From Bacteroidota bacterium (lineage in GTDB: Bacteria; Bacteroidota; Ignavibacteria; Ignavibacteriales; Ignavibacteriaceae): a DNA stretch of 64,000 nt. Of the stretch, positions 17,511 to 26,615 are shown piece after piece. The first letter of the stretch is position 1. Each line of letters opens with the position of its first letter. The stretch is taken from assembly GCA_022562275.1 (NCBI GenBank), contig JADFPP010000003.1, positions 20,723-84,722 on the forward strand. Direction: 5' to 3'. The notes under the pieces were generated by a model that saw nothing but the letters and a program-made list of their open reading frames with translations, had not been told where the DNA came from and searched no databases. The translations under genes and the position numbers were made by a program.

Positions 17511-18566
17511 TTATTTAGCCGGATTTTTTATAAACTCTGATAGCATCGTTGCTATATAATCAACTATTGCAACAACTCTTGAATATTCCATTCGTTTTGG
17601 TCCAACAATTCCCAAAGTTCCAACTGATTCGCCAAATTTATATTCTTTGCTGATAAAACTATAGTCCTGCATTTTTTTATCTTCATTTTCACTTCCGATA
17701 GAAATAAAAATATCATTAGTATCGGCTTCATTTGATTTTTCCATTATGTGGATTATTATATCTTTATTTTCCATTAATTCAATTATACTTTCAAAATTTT
17801 CCGGAGTTTCAAACTCAGGCTGTTTAATAATATTACGTGCGCCTGTAATAATTAGCCTGTCGATCATTCTCTCCTCTTTAAATATTTTATCAGCCGAATC
17901 GATAAACAAACGTATTACCGGTTTCTGCTTTTCTCCAACGTCTTTAAGACGATCTTTTAGTGTTTTACGAATATCACTGAATCTTAATCCTGACAATCGT
18001 TCATTAAGCAAATTCTGAACAGTTTCTAACTGGGATTGTTTTATATCACTGTTTATTTCGAGTGTAATTGTTTTTACAAGACCTGATTTTATACTGATAA
18101 CAACCATTAATTTTGTGGATGTTAAACTTATTATTTGTAGTTTTTCAAAAATTCCGGAATCTATGTTGGGATAAGTAACACAAGCCAATTGGTTCGTTAT
18201 TGTGCTTAACAATGAAGAAGCAACTTTGAATAACTCATCGGTATCGGTAACATCATTCTTAAGTGATTTTGAAATTAATCCTTTCTCCGATTTTTTTATT
18301 CGCTTTAATTCCATTAAGGAATCAACATAATATCTGTATCCCTTATCCGTTGGCATCCTGCCAGCTGATGTATGCGGATGATTTATATATCCGGATTCCT
18401 CGAGATCTGCCATAATATTTCTAACAGTTGCCGGTGATATTCCCATCTCGTACTTTTTTGCAATATTGCGGGAACCTACGGGTGAGGCAGTAAGAATAAA
18501 TTGCTGAATCACCGATCGAAGAATATTTTTTTCTCTCTCGTTTAAGTTTTCTTCGTTATGTTTCAT
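17511..18566 (-). CDS. hrcA: heat-inducible transcription repressor HrcA
   Basis: Repressor of class I heat-shock genes. 351 residues with the N-terminal winged helix (LNEREKNILRSVIQQFI, SPVGSRNIAKKYEMGISPAT, MADLEESGYINHPHTSAGR, PTDKGYRYYVD) and the GAF-like dimerisation domain ending SVGTLGIVGPKRMEYSRVV. First gene of hrcA-grpE-dnaJ, so probably autoregulated. A canonical CIRCE operator (TTAGCACTC-N9-GAGTGCTAA) is not visible upstream; only an AT-rich inverted repeat was found at 18594-18632. Confidence 0.97.
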   Translation of the reverse strand: MKHNEENLNEREKNILRSVIQQFILTASPVGSRNIAKKYEMGISPATVRNIMADLEESGYINHPHTSAGRMPTDKGYRYYVDSLMELKRIKKSEKGLISKSLKNDVTDTDELFKVASSLLSTITNQLACVTYPNIDSGIFEKLQIISLTSTKLMVVISIKSGLVKTITLEINSDIKQSQLETVQNLLNERLSGLRFSDIRKTLKDRLKDVGEKQKPVIRLFIDSADKIFKEERMIDRLIITGARNIIKQPEFETPENFESIIELMENKDIIIHIMEKSNEADTNDIFISIGSENEDKKMQDYSFISKEYKFGESVGTLGIVGPKRMEYSRVVAIVDYIATMLSEFIKNPAK

Positions 18567-18593
18567 ATAATCACTATGTTTTAAAATTCTGAG

Positions 18594-18632
18594 TGTGCAA
18601 ATATATTAAAATCATCTTAATATTTTTGTGCA
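18594..18632. promoter_or_regulatory. imperfect inverted repeat upstream of hrcA and purM
   Basis: TGTGCAAATATATTAA (18594-18609) and TTAATATTTTTGTGCA (18617-18632) form 16-bp arms with 13 matches around a 7-nt spacer. It lies 28 bp upstream of hrcA, in the divergent hrcA-purM region. It could be a non-canonical HrcA operator, or simply an AT-rich hairpin. It does not match CIRCE; only the adjoining GAGTGTGCAA resembles a CIRCE half. Confidence 0.3.
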
Positions 18633-18817
18633 AACACATTTACCTGATAGATTTATATCCAATAACTTAATCCGGTGTAAGATGAAAATTGTTGCGAAAT
18701 GATTCAAGTTATAAATATTTGATATTCCTATGAATATATTCTTTTTGATTAAGAAAATAATAAGTGGTAAATTTTTATTGAAAATTAGTAAAAATAAAAA
18801 GGATTTTAGAGAATCTT

Positions 18818-19813
18818 TTGGATGATACTTACAAAGCATCCGGTGTTGATATTTCGAAGGCTGAAGAAACATTGGATGGAATTAAGAAATATGTTAAATC
18901 AACTTACAATTCAAATGTCCTTTCTGATATAGGTAATTTCGGAGGGTTATTTCAGTTTGATTCAGATAAATATAAAATGCCCGTACTCGTTTCAAGCACA
19001 GATGGTGTTGGAACAAAATTAAAAATTGCCATTGACGCAGGGAAGCATGACACGATTGGACAGGACCTTGTAAATCATTGTGTAAATGATATTGCAGTTA
19101 GCGGTGCCGAACCATTATTCTTTTTAGATTATATGGCATTCGGGAAACTTAATCAGGATGTAGCGACGGAAATTGTTAAGGGATTTTCAATTGCCTGCAA
19201 TGAGAATAATTGTGCACTGATCGGCGGTGAAACTGCGGAAATGCCAGGCATTTATAATGAGAATGATTATGATATTTCCGGAACGATTGTCGGTGTTGTT
19301 GAAAAAGAATCAATCCTTGCAGGCAGGAATATTGAAACCGGAGATCTTCTTATAGGATTTCATTCAAATGGTCTGCACACAAATGGATATTCTTTAGCAA
19401 GGGGAGTATTGTTAGAAAAATATAAACTTACCGATCATATTGATGAATTAAACAGAACTTTAGCAGAAGAATTGCTAAGAGTACATAAATCCTATCTTAA
19501 TTTAATCCGGGAATTATTATTAACTGTTAATGTTAAAGCATTCGCTCATATAACAGGCGGTGGTATAGTAGGGAATACATCCAGAATAATTCCGGAAGGA
19601 TTGAATATCAAAATTCATTGGGGAAACTGGGATATTCCACCTGTTTTCAAACTCATACAGCAGACTGCTAATATTAGCAGCGATGAGATGCGTAAAGTTT
19701 TTAACATGGGCATCGGGTTAATTGCAGTTGTACCGTACGATCAGGAAGAGATAACAATGCAAGCAGCCAATTCAAAAAGAGAACATGCAATTGTTGTTGG
19801 GAAAGTGGAATAA
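18818..19813 (+). CDS. purM: phosphoribosylformylglycinamidine cyclo-ligase (AIR synthetase)
   Basis: Converts FGAM to 5-aminoimidazole ribotide with ATP in purine synthesis. 331 residues. The start is a TTG at 18818, since the next residues DDTYKASGVDISKAEE match the family N-terminus and there is no in-frame ATG upstream; an AGGA lies 14 nt before it. Motifs: VSSTDGVGTKLKIA, HCVNDIAVSGAEPLFFLDY, LIGGETAEMPGIY, GFHSNGLHTNGYSLAR and AHITGGGIVGN. Transcribed divergently from hrcA. Confidence 0.96.
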   Translation: MDDTYKASGVDISKAEETLDGIKKYVKSTYNSNVLSDIGNFGGLFQFDSDKYKMPVLVSSTDGVGTKLKIAIDAGKHDTIGQDLVNHCVNDIAVSGAEPLFFLDYMAFGKLNQDVATEIVKGFSIACNENNCALIGGETAEMPGIYNENDYDISGTIVGVVEKESILAGRNIETGDLLIGFHSNGLHTNGYSLARGVLLEKYKLTDHIDELNRTLAEELLRVHKSYLNLIRELLLTVNVKAFAHITGGGIVGNTSRIIPEGLNIKIHWGNWDIPPVFKLIQQTANISSDEMRKVFNMGIGLIAVVPYDQEEITMQAANSKREHAIVVGKVE

Positions 19814-19845
19814 TTTTTTTAATCATAATATCAGATTCACTATTT

Positions 19846-21207
19846 ATGTTAATTGATACTCATGCACATTTATTCTATCCGAATTTTGAAGATGATCTTG
19901 AAGAAGTAATTCAAAGAGCTGAAGAAGCGGGAATAGATTTTATTCTTGTACCTGCAACGGATTTACAATCGGCTGAAAAAGTTATAAAGCTTACCGAACA
20001 GTATGATATGATCTATGGTGCGGTTGGAATTCATCCGCATGAAACTAAAGGGTGGAATTCATCATTAGTTGAAGAAATTGAATCTCTGGCAGGACACAAT
20101 AAAATTGTGGCAATTGGGGAAATTGGATTAGATTATTATTATGACTACTCACCAAAGGAAAAACAGATCGAAGCATTTAAATCTCAAATTGATCTTGCAT
20201 TAAAACTAGACTTACCGATAATTGTGCATAACAGGGATTCGGATGAAGATATGATGGAGATAATTGGTAGTTATTGCAGCAGTGGATTGAAAGCACAATT
20301 CCATTGTTTCAACGGCTCGCAAAAAGATGCATATGAGTTGATGCACATGGGTTACATGATCTCATTTACAGGAAATATAACTTTTAAAAAAGCAGATGAG
20401 CTTAGAGAAATTTTAAAGAATATAAGAATTGATCAAATTCTTTTGGAAACTGACTCTCCATTTTTAACTCCCGTACCATACAGGGGCAAAAGGAATGAAC
20501 CGGCTAATGTTAAATTTATAGCTGAACAAGTTGCGGAAGCACATAATTTAAGTGTTGCTGATGTCGGACGGATTACATCTTTTAATGCTTTTAGGATTTT
20601 TGGCATTGGAAGCAAAACACCCACATCCTTTACATATAAGATCGGGAATTCTTTATACATAAATATTACAAACAGATGTGATTCTCATTGTTCATTCTGT
20701 AGAAGAAAAAGTGATCCGGTTTTAAAAGGATATAATCTTGGAATGGAAAGAAGTGAAGAACCGGATGCTGAAGTTTATATTAAAGAAATTGGAGATCCGG
20801 CTGAACATGAAGAAATAATTTTTTGCGGCTACGGCGAACCAACAATAAGATGGGATGTTGTAAAACAAATCTCAAGATATGTGAAAGATAAAGGGGGACA
20901 TACCAGATTAAATACAAATGGGCATGGCAGCCATATTAATAAAAGGAATATAGCCCCTGAATTCAAAGGTTTGATTGATGTAGTTTCTATTAGTTTAAAT
21001 TCATTTAATGCAAAACAATATGCTGAGCTTATGGGGATTGAAACTGGAATGTTTAACGAAATGGTATCCTTTGCTAAAAATGTAAAAAGTTATGTTGAAA
21101 AAGTTATTATGACAATTGTGTCTGTTGATGAAGTGGATATTGCAAAAGCAAGGAAAACGGTTGAGGAAAAAATCGGAGCAGAATTTAGAGCCAGACCATA
21201 TTTTTAA
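19846..21207 (+). CDS. TatD-family nuclease fused to a radical SAM domain
   Basis: 453-residue two-domain protein. Residues 1-255 are a TatD metal-dependent hydrolase (DTHAHLFYPNF, GIHPHETK, GEIGLDYYYDYSPK, IVHNRDSD, FHCFNGS, LETDSPFL), a family of 3'-5' DNases or D-aminoacyl-tRNA-type hydrolases. Residues 268-453 are a short radical SAM module with the cluster motif CDSHCSFC (C-X3-C-X2-C), FCGYGEPT and VSISLNSF, matching the TatD-associated radical SAM family normally encoded as a separate adjacent gene. The junction FGIGSKTPTSFTYKIGNSLY is in frame with no stop. The substrate of the radical SAM half is unknown. Confidence 0.9.
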   Translation: MLIDTHAHLFYPNFEDDLEEVIQRAEEAGIDFILVPATDLQSAEKVIKLTEQYDMIYGAVGIHPHETKGWNSSLVEEIESLAGHNKIVAIGEIGLDYYYDYSPKEKQIEAFKSQIDLALKLDLPIIVHNRDSDEDMMEIIGSYCSSGLKAQFHCFNGSQKDAYELMHMGYMISFTGNITFKKADELREILKNIRIDQILLETDSPFLTPVPYRGKRNEPANVKFIAEQVAEAHNLSVADVGRITSFNAFRIFGIGSKTPTSFTYKIGNSLYINITNRCDSHCSFCRRKSDPVLKGYNLGMERSEEPDAEVYIKEIGDPAEHEEIIFCGYGEPTIRWDVVKQISRYVKDKGGHTRLNTNGHGSHINKRNIAPEFKGLIDVVSISLNSFNAKQYAELMGIETGMFNEMVSFAKNVKSYVEKVIMTIVSVDEVDIAKARKTVEEKIGAEFRARPYF

Positions 21208-21281
21208 TTTTAATATAAATTTAAATGCAAGTTTCAGCTTGCTAATTATGTAAAGACAATTGAACCTTAATAATTTTATCC

Positions 21282-22712
21282 ATGATTAATAAGTCTATTC
21301 TTTTAATAATTTGCTTCTCTTTAAATCTTATTGCCCAATCTGGCTTAATCAAACTAAAAAATGATATAGATAAAATTGTTGATGATGAATTTTTCAATCG
21401 CTCACAAATTGCAATTGAGATTTATGACCTGACAGATGGTATAAGCCTTTATAAGCACAATAATAAATTGTTGCTTCATCCTGCATCAACTATGAAATTG
21501 CTTACTACTGCGGCGGCACTATTATATCTTGGTATAGATTATCAGTTTACAACCGAGCTTTATCACACAGGCGTGATAGAAAGTGAAACTCTGTACGGTG
21601 ATCTTTTTATTGTAGGCGGTCTCGATCCTGATTTTACAACTGATGATATCGATTCTTTAGTTAGTATTATTAATTCACTGGGTATAAAGTATATCACTAA
21701 AAATCTCTATGCTGATACATCAGTTAAAGACTCAGTTTATTGGGGCAAGGGATGGATGTGGGATGATAACCCTGATCCTGGTGCGCCTTATTTAAGTGCG
21801 TTAAATATAAACGATAACGCAATTGAGGTTTTTGTTGATGGGACCGAAGTTGACTCGGCAGCTTTAATTACCCTCGACCCAAATACAGGTTACTTAACAA
21901 TAGAAAATAATTGTAAAACAGTTGCATCCTCGGAACCTAATGATTTGGAGATAATAAGAGACTGGCAAAATAACAAGAACACGATTATTGTTAACGGAAA
22001 AGTACGACAGGGAGAAATCATTGATTCATCCGAACATTCTGAAAAGTTAAATTTACTTGAGCCGGATAAATATTTTTTAACGTTGTTCAAAGAGCATTTG
22101 GAAGAAAATGGGGTAGAGGTAAAAGGTGATATTAAAATAGAAAATCTCCCGGATAATTCTGTTTATCTTTCTTCTATACGAAGGTCTATAGACACAGTTC
22201 TGACTAACATCAATAAGGAAAGTGATAACCTGAGTGCCGAAATGCTATTATATGCACTTGCACTTAATGATTCGGGTGCGCCGGCAAATGCTGAAAATGG
22301 AATTGAGGCTATTAATAATTTAGTTGATACAATTGGACTCGATCACGAAGATTATTTATTCGCAGACGGTTCGGGTGTATCGAGATATAGTTTGGTCTCC
22401 GCTGAACTTTTAACAGAAGTACTAAAATATTTTTATTCCATTAATAATAATTTATTTAATATCTATTACAATTCTCTTCCTGTTGCCGGAGTTGATGGAA
22501 CCTTGAAAAAAAGGATGATAGGAACGAGAGCGGAAAACAATGTTCATGCAAAAACGGGAACTTTATCAGGAGTTAGCAATCTATCGGGTTATGTAACAGC
22601 ACGGAATGGTAATCTATTGGCATTCTCAATTCTTATTCAGAACTTTCTTGACGAAACCAAAGAAGCAAGAGCGATACAGGATAAGATTTGTGAACTATTA
22701 GCAAACTATTAA
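21282..22712 (+). CDS. dacB: D-alanyl-D-alanine carboxypeptidase/endopeptidase (PBP4, DacB type)
   Basis: Periplasmic low-molecular-weight penicillin-binding protein (peptidase S13) that trims or cleaves peptidoglycan cross-links. 476 residues with signal peptide MINKSILLIICFSLNLIAQS. Catalytic motifs: SXXK in HPASTMKLLTTAAAL, SXN in ESDNLSAEML and KTG in VHAKTGTLSGVSNLSGY. The insert domain between the first two motifs is present, as expected for class C PBPs. Transcribed after the TatD fusion gene with a 74-bp gap. Confidence 0.94.
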   Translation: MINKSILLIICFSLNLIAQSGLIKLKNDIDKIVDDEFFNRSQIAIEIYDLTDGISLYKHNNKLLLHPASTMKLLTTAAALLYLGIDYQFTTELYHTGVIESETLYGDLFIVGGLDPDFTTDDIDSLVSIINSLGIKYITKNLYADTSVKDSVYWGKGWMWDDNPDPGAPYLSALNINDNAIEVFVDGTEVDSAALITLDPNTGYLTIENNCKTVASSEPNDLEIIRDWQNNKNTIIVNGKVRQGEIIDSSEHSEKLNLLEPDKYFLTLFKEHLEENGVEVKGDIKIENLPDNSVYLSSIRRSIDTVLTNINKESDNLSAEMLLYALALNDSGAPANAENGIEAINNLVDTIGLDHEDYLFADGSGVSRYSLVSAELLTEVLKYFYSINNNLFNIYYNSLPVAGVDGTLKKRMIGTRAENNVHAKTGTLSGVSNLSGYVTARNGNLLAFSILIQNFLDETKEARAIQDKICELLANY

Positions 22713-22794
22713 TAAAGAGCAAATTAAATGAATGAATAGATAATTGCTAATCAGTGTAAATCAGTACGATCAAAGTTATCTGTGTTCCGTTTTT

Positions 22795-24483
22795 TTATCG
22801 CTTGTAAATAATCTTACCATCAAAAATCGTTATCTCAACTTTTACATCCCAGATCATAACCGGATCAATCATTAATATATCATCACTCAATACAACCATA
22901 TCTGCTAACTTACCCACTTCAATACTTCCTTTAATATTTTCTTCATAACTTGCGTAGGCGGCATCGAGTGTATACGCTTTTATCGCTTCTTCAATTGTAA
23001 TTTTCTGTTCGGGCAGCCAGCCACCAGGATTTTTACCATCAACGGTTCTGCGTGTAACTGCTGCGTAAATTCCGTACAATGGATTTAATGGAGCTACAGG
23101 CCAATCTGTTCCGAATGCTATTACTACATTATTATTCAAATACGATTTATACATATGTGTCAACATCTCTCTTACTTTACCGATTCGATTTCTTACCCAC
23201 ACTCCGTCATCAATTGCATGATACGGCTGCACCGAAGCAATAACATTAATCTCTTTAAAACGTTTTACATCTCCGGGAATTAAGTGCTGTGCATGTTCAA
23301 TCCTAAATCGTCTGTCCCATTCGGGATTTTCATTTTTTATTTCTTCATAAAGATTCAGAACATAATTATTTGTTCTGTCACCAATTGCATGAATACTTAT
23401 CTGCAGTTTGTTTTTATCAGCATCCAATGCCCATCGTTTCAATGAACCATTTGAAATAATATCATATACAAGACCATAATTTGATGAATCATCAGCATAG
23501 GGTTCAAAAAACCATGCAGATCTTGAACCAAGTGCTCCATCCCCATAGGCTTTAATCGAACCCAACTTTACATAATTTGTACCTGAATTATGAAGTATGT
23601 TTTTATCTAATAAATCTTTGTAATAATCAATAGGTATTCTCGCTTGTATTCGGCAGGTAAGCTGATGATTCTTTTCCAGTTGTTTATAAGTTTGGAGATC
23701 GTATAAGGGCTTGTTTTCATCGCCTGCAAAATTAAAAGTAATATCCTGAACACTTGTAATGCCAAATGCTTTAAATTCATTAAGAGCAGCGAGTGCGGCG
23801 TTTATATAATCATCTTCAGGAGGTTCTGAAATAACAGTATCAAATAATTCCAGTGCAAGATCTTTAAGCAATCCATTTGGATCACCGGTTACCGGATCTT
23901 TAACAATTATACCACCCTCCGGAGAAGGAGTATCTTTTGTTATTCCCGCAAGTTTGAGTGCATAAGAATTCGCAAGCGCAAGGTGTCCGTCAATTCTTTT
24001 TACCAGTATAGGAGTAGTTTGGGAAAAGTCATCTATCCAATCTTTTGTGGGCAACGATTTATCATCCCACTTTTCATTATCCCACCGACCCTGCGTTACC
24101 CACTCGCCCGGATTCTTCTTTACGTATTCTTTTAATATACTTGTAAACTCCGCTCTTGATTTTGCCGGACGAAGATCAACCTCAAGTGTATAGAATCCGC
24201 CGGAAATCATATGCAGATGTGCATCGATAAAGCCGGGCAGCATTAGTTTACTGTTTAAATCAATTACTTTTGTTGAAGCATCAATAAATTTTTGCGCTTC
24301 TTCGTTCGAACCGACAAAAACAATTTTATTATCTTCAATCAACACTGCCTGGGCTATTGGCTGCTCTTTATTTACTGTATAGATTTTACCGTTTATGAAT
24401 GCTGTTTTCATTTTATTTTCCGAACAACTTATTAGTGCAAATATTGAAATGAATATTATTAGGTATTTAAGTGAGTGCATCAT
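22795..24483 (-). CDS. YtcJ-like metal-dependent amidohydrolase, lipoprotein
   Basis: About 562 residues, amidohydrolase_3 family. The start is placed at one of two consecutive ATGs (24483/24480) because they begin MHSLKYLIIFISIFALISC, a lipoprotein signal with lipobox LISC; a TTG at 24507 would add eight residues in front. Metal-site motifs: GFIDAHLHMISGG, DGHLALANS, SIKAYGDGALGSRSAWF, SIHAIGDRTNNYV, RIEHAQHL and FGTDWPVAPLNP. Residues near the C-terminus (GSIEVGKLADMVVLSDD) complete the outer beta-sandwich. Substrate unknown; probably periplasmic. Confidence 0.9.
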   Translation of the reverse strand: MMHSLKYLIIFISIFALISCSENKMKTAFINGKIYTVNKEQPIAQAVLIEDNKIVFVGSNEEAQKFIDASTKVIDLNSKLMLPGFIDAHLHMISGGFYTLEVDLRPAKSRAEFTSILKEYVKKNPGEWVTQGRWDNEKWDDKSLPTKDWIDDFSQTTPILVKRIDGHLALANSYALKLAGITKDTPSPEGGIIVKDPVTGDPNGLLKDLALELFDTVISEPPEDDYINAALAALNEFKAFGITSVQDITFNFAGDENKPLYDLQTYKQLEKNHQLTCRIQARIPIDYYKDLLDKNILHNSGTNYVKLGSIKAYGDGALGSRSAWFFEPYADDSSNYGLVYDIISNGSLKRWALDADKNKLQISIHAIGDRTNNYVLNLYEEIKNENPEWDRRFRIEHAQHLIPGDVKRFKEINVIASVQPYHAIDDGVWVRNRIGKVREMLTHMYKSYLNNNVVIAFGTDWPVAPLNPLYGIYAAVTRRTVDGKNPGGWLPEQKITIEEAIKAYTLDAAYASYEENIKGSIEVGKLADMVVLSDDILMIDPVMIWDVKVEITIFDGKIIYKR

Positions 24484-24670
24484 TCCGTCTAAATAAAAAT
24501 AAATCAAATTTATAGCTTTTTACAAACATATAAATAATTTTTGAGGTTTATTTTTCATTCTATAATTAGAATATTTAATTATTCAAATTTAACTTTTTAA
24601 AATGATTTAAAAAGAAATAAGATATGGAACAATTCCTGCTTGAGCGGGACGAGTTTCCCAAAACTTCGGG

Positions 24671-24901
24671 ACAAAAACAATCAATCCGCTTTATGGAATA
24701 AGAATAGGGAATACAGATAACCTTGGTGACTTCTATAAAAGATTTGGCGATTTCCTTAAACAGCGTTGTAAAAATTCGGCAGCATTTATTTACTTTGGTG
24801 ATAGAAAGTTTATTAAAAACATAGGATTAAAACCAACCTGGAAAAAGCCACTTTCAAACGGTGGGTTTGATGGTCGATTTGTAAAAGATGAGTTGTATTG
24901 A
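24671..24901 (+). pseudogene. 3' fragment of an RlmL-type rRNA methyltransferase gene
   Basis: The 511-bp gap 24484-24994 contains an open frame without a start codon. It reads GTKTINPLYGIRIGNT, DFYKRFGDFLKQRC, AAFIYFGDRKFIKNIGL and KPTWKKPLSNGGFD, then GRFVKDELY and stop. This matches the C-terminus of class I rRNA (guanine-N2) methyltransferases of the RlmL/YcbY type, whose catalytic motif NPPYG is here NPLYG. The THUMP and SAM-binding parts are missing and a stop lies at 24641. It is a truncated relic, with the Pro-to-Leu change in the motif. The rest of the gap shows nothing recognisable. Confidence 0.75.
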
Positions 24902-24994
24902 ATTTTAAATGTTAGTAGTTCTGTAAAGTTTAATATATTGGTTTCCACAACCGGTTTATTAATCAGAACAGAAGAAGAATAAAAGGAAAAAGTA

Positions 24995-25468
24995 ATGGAT
25001 CAAATTAAAGAATACCGGTATCGCGGTGCGGGCGTGCTTATTTTCTTACAGGAAAAGTGTATGCGTTCCTTCCTGCTTGTTTGGAAGCAAGCAAAGGAAA
25101 AAAATGTTAAACTGCCTGAAACAACTGATACGGATTATCAATCCCTTGAGACTGTTCTCTTTCATGTTTTTCGTGCCTCAAGAGGATATATAAAATGGAT
25201 TTGTGAAAAATTAGATTTACCGGAACCGGGAATTGATTCTCCCCCGGCATTGGAAGATATAGAAAATAAAGCAGACAGCTATCTTGAACATCTTTTGGAA
25301 AAATGGAGAGACCCTTTAAAAGAATTAGATGAAAAAGTTTTTCACGATAAAGCTTACAAAGCTAGATGGGGAGTTGAATATTGTATAGATGCAATGCTCG
25401 AGCACGCGGTGATGCACCCGGTGCGCCACGAATTCCAGTTAACAAATTTAATCACCGGCAGCAACTAA
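24995..25468 (+). CDS. DinB-like four-helix protein
   Basis: 157-residue cytoplasmic protein of the DinB/YfiT superfamily. Potential metal ligands: His in VLFHVFRASRGYI (residue about 52) and the two His of EHAVMHPVRHEFQL near the C-terminus, a spacing typical of DinB proteins. A good AAAAGGAAAAA site precedes the ATG at 24995. It is unrelated in sequence to the DinB-like protein at 6.4 kb apart from the fold. Single gene after a methyltransferase relic; substrate unknown. Confidence 0.75.
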   Translation: MDQIKEYRYRGAGVLIFLQEKCMRSFLLVWKQAKEKNVKLPETTDTDYQSLETVLFHVFRASRGYIKWICEKLDLPEPGIDSPPALEDIENKADSYLEHLLEKWRDPLKELDEKVFHDKAYKARWGVEYCIDAMLEHAVMHPVRHEFQLTNLITGSN

Positions 25469-25520
25469 CCGGAATAATTTTTTTGTAGTCCTAATTTCTT
25501 TAGAACAGTAAAAAATAGAT

Positions 25521-25625
25521 GTCATTCTGAACCTGCCTGACGGCAGTCAGGTTTATTTCAGGATCTCATTAATAAAACGTGATCCTGAATTAGGCCCGCC
25601 TATAAGTAGTCAGGTTCAGGATGAC
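25521..25625. repeat. composite palindromic intergenic repeat
   Basis: Outer arms GTCATTCTGAACCTG (25521-25535) and CAGGTTCAGGATGAC (25611-25625) pair with one mismatch; inside are TTCAGGATC and GATCCTGAA. The left arm also carries CCTGCCTGACGGCAGTCAGG, related to the palindrome found in frame inside the homoaconitase gene at 41541. Member of the dispersed GTCATTCTGAA family. Confidence 0.85.
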
Positions 25626-25714
25626 GCGGTGAAATTAGGACACTCCAGAATTTTTTATTATTTGATAAGGATCCCCGATAATATCAGGATTTCAGACCAG
25701 TCTGCCGCCAGGCA

Positions 25715-25739
25715 GATCAAATGATGGCATCATTTGATC
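25715..25739 (-). terminator. perfect hairpin spanning the stop codon of the T9SS gene
   Basis: GATCAAATGAT (25715-25725), loop GGC, ATCATTTGATC (25729-25739): an exact 11-bp inverted repeat that overlaps the TGA of the gene at 25730. It may work as a terminator but is not followed by a T-tract on the minus strand; a smaller palindrome TCTGCCGCCAGGCAGA (25701-25716) adjoins it. It could equally be a repeat inserted at the gene end. Confidence 0.5.
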
Positions 25740-26539
25740 ATCAACATTTTCTTCACATTAATAATATCTTTAGTCTCAAGTTTGTAAATATAAACACCAC
25801 TGGAAAGCTGGGTGCCATTGAATCTAACCTGGTAAGTGCCTGCGGGTTTTTCTTCGTTAACTAAAGAAGCAACCTCGTTCCCTAAAATATCATAAACTTT
25901 TAAAGAAATATATTGCCTGCTACTTACCGTATATTCAATACTGGTACCCGGGTTAAACGGATTCGGATAATTTTGTGCGAGCTGAAATTCAGATGGTAAA
26001 ATTTCATCCTCAACTGTTACAGGAATATCTATAACTCTTACAGGAAAATTCTCACCGAAGTTCCATTTATCACCTAATATAGGATTGCCATCTCCGTTAA
26101 CACTATTAGCAACTGAATAAATTGTATCAACAACAATACTATTCGGTGCTGTATATTTAAAACTCCAGAACACGGTATCATTTTTAAAAGTATTTGGCAT
26201 TGTGTGTGTTAATTCCAGCGGAAATCCCTCTGAGAATAACATCCGATGACTTAATGTATCGACTGAATCTATCGTACCGTATCTAACTGCAATATTAAAA
26301 CCTCCGGCTACTGCCGGTCCCCCTGTTATTAAAACTTTATACTCAACCGAATCGCTTATCAATAAACTGTCGGGTCCTTCTATCCATACATGTACAGAAT
26401 CAGTAAATTCTATTCCATGGCATAGGCAGCCGTTGCCATTTAAACGGGTAAGCCCTATATGTCCTGTTTCAAAATTTCTTTCAGCGAAAATAATTACAGA
26501 TATAAAAGTAGCAATAAGCAGCAAATTTATTTTCATCAA
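25730..26539 (-). CDS. T9SS-secreted protein with Reeler-like domain and C-X-CH motif
   Basis: 269 residues. Signal peptide MMKINLLLIATFISVIIFA, then NGNGCLCHG at about residue 36, then a beta-sandwich domain (SVHVWIEGPDSLLISDSVEY, GGPAVAGGFNIAVRYG) as in choice-of-anchor V or Reeler-like secreted proteins, and a C-terminal T9SS sorting domain beginning NYPNPFNPGTSIEYTV and ending KKMLMIK. Related proteins carry CXXCH in this position; here one residue is missing (CLCH), so normal heme c attachment is doubtful. Downstream of the BNR-repeat T9SS gene and separated from it by a terminator. Confidence 0.8.
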   Translation of the reverse strand: MMKINLLLIATFISVIIFAERNFETGHIGLTRLNGNGCLCHGIEFTDSVHVWIEGPDSLLISDSVEYKVLITGGPAVAGGFNIAVRYGTIDSVDTLSHRMLFSEGFPLELTHTMPNTFKNDTVFWSFKYTAPNSIVVDTIYSVANSVNGDGNPILGDKWNFGENFPVRVIDIPVTVEDEILPSEFQLAQNYPNPFNPGTSIEYTVSSRQYISLKVYDILGNEVASLVNEEKPAGTYQVRFNGTQLSSGVYIYKLETKDIINVKKMLMIK

Positions 26540-26564
26540 ATCTCCTTGCAGTTTAAAATAAAAA

Positions 26565-26598
26565 AAGCACGGTGAACTAAATTAGCTTAACCGTGCTT
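26565..26598 (-). terminator. rho-independent terminator after the BNR-repeat gene
   Basis: AAGCACGGT (26565-26573) and ACCGTGCTT (26590-26598) form a 9-bp stem with a 16-nt loop. Reading on the minus strand the stem is followed directly by a TTTTTTATTTT tract. It lies 18 bp after the stop of the gene at 26616 and insulates the next T9SS gene. Confidence 0.85.
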
Positions 26599-26615
26599 AA
26601 AGAGAAAGCATTATT

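Noticed and set aside
18612..18872. Minus-strand 86-codon frame across the hrcA-purM gap
   Set aside because: Overlaps the purM start, AT-rich and without family similarity.
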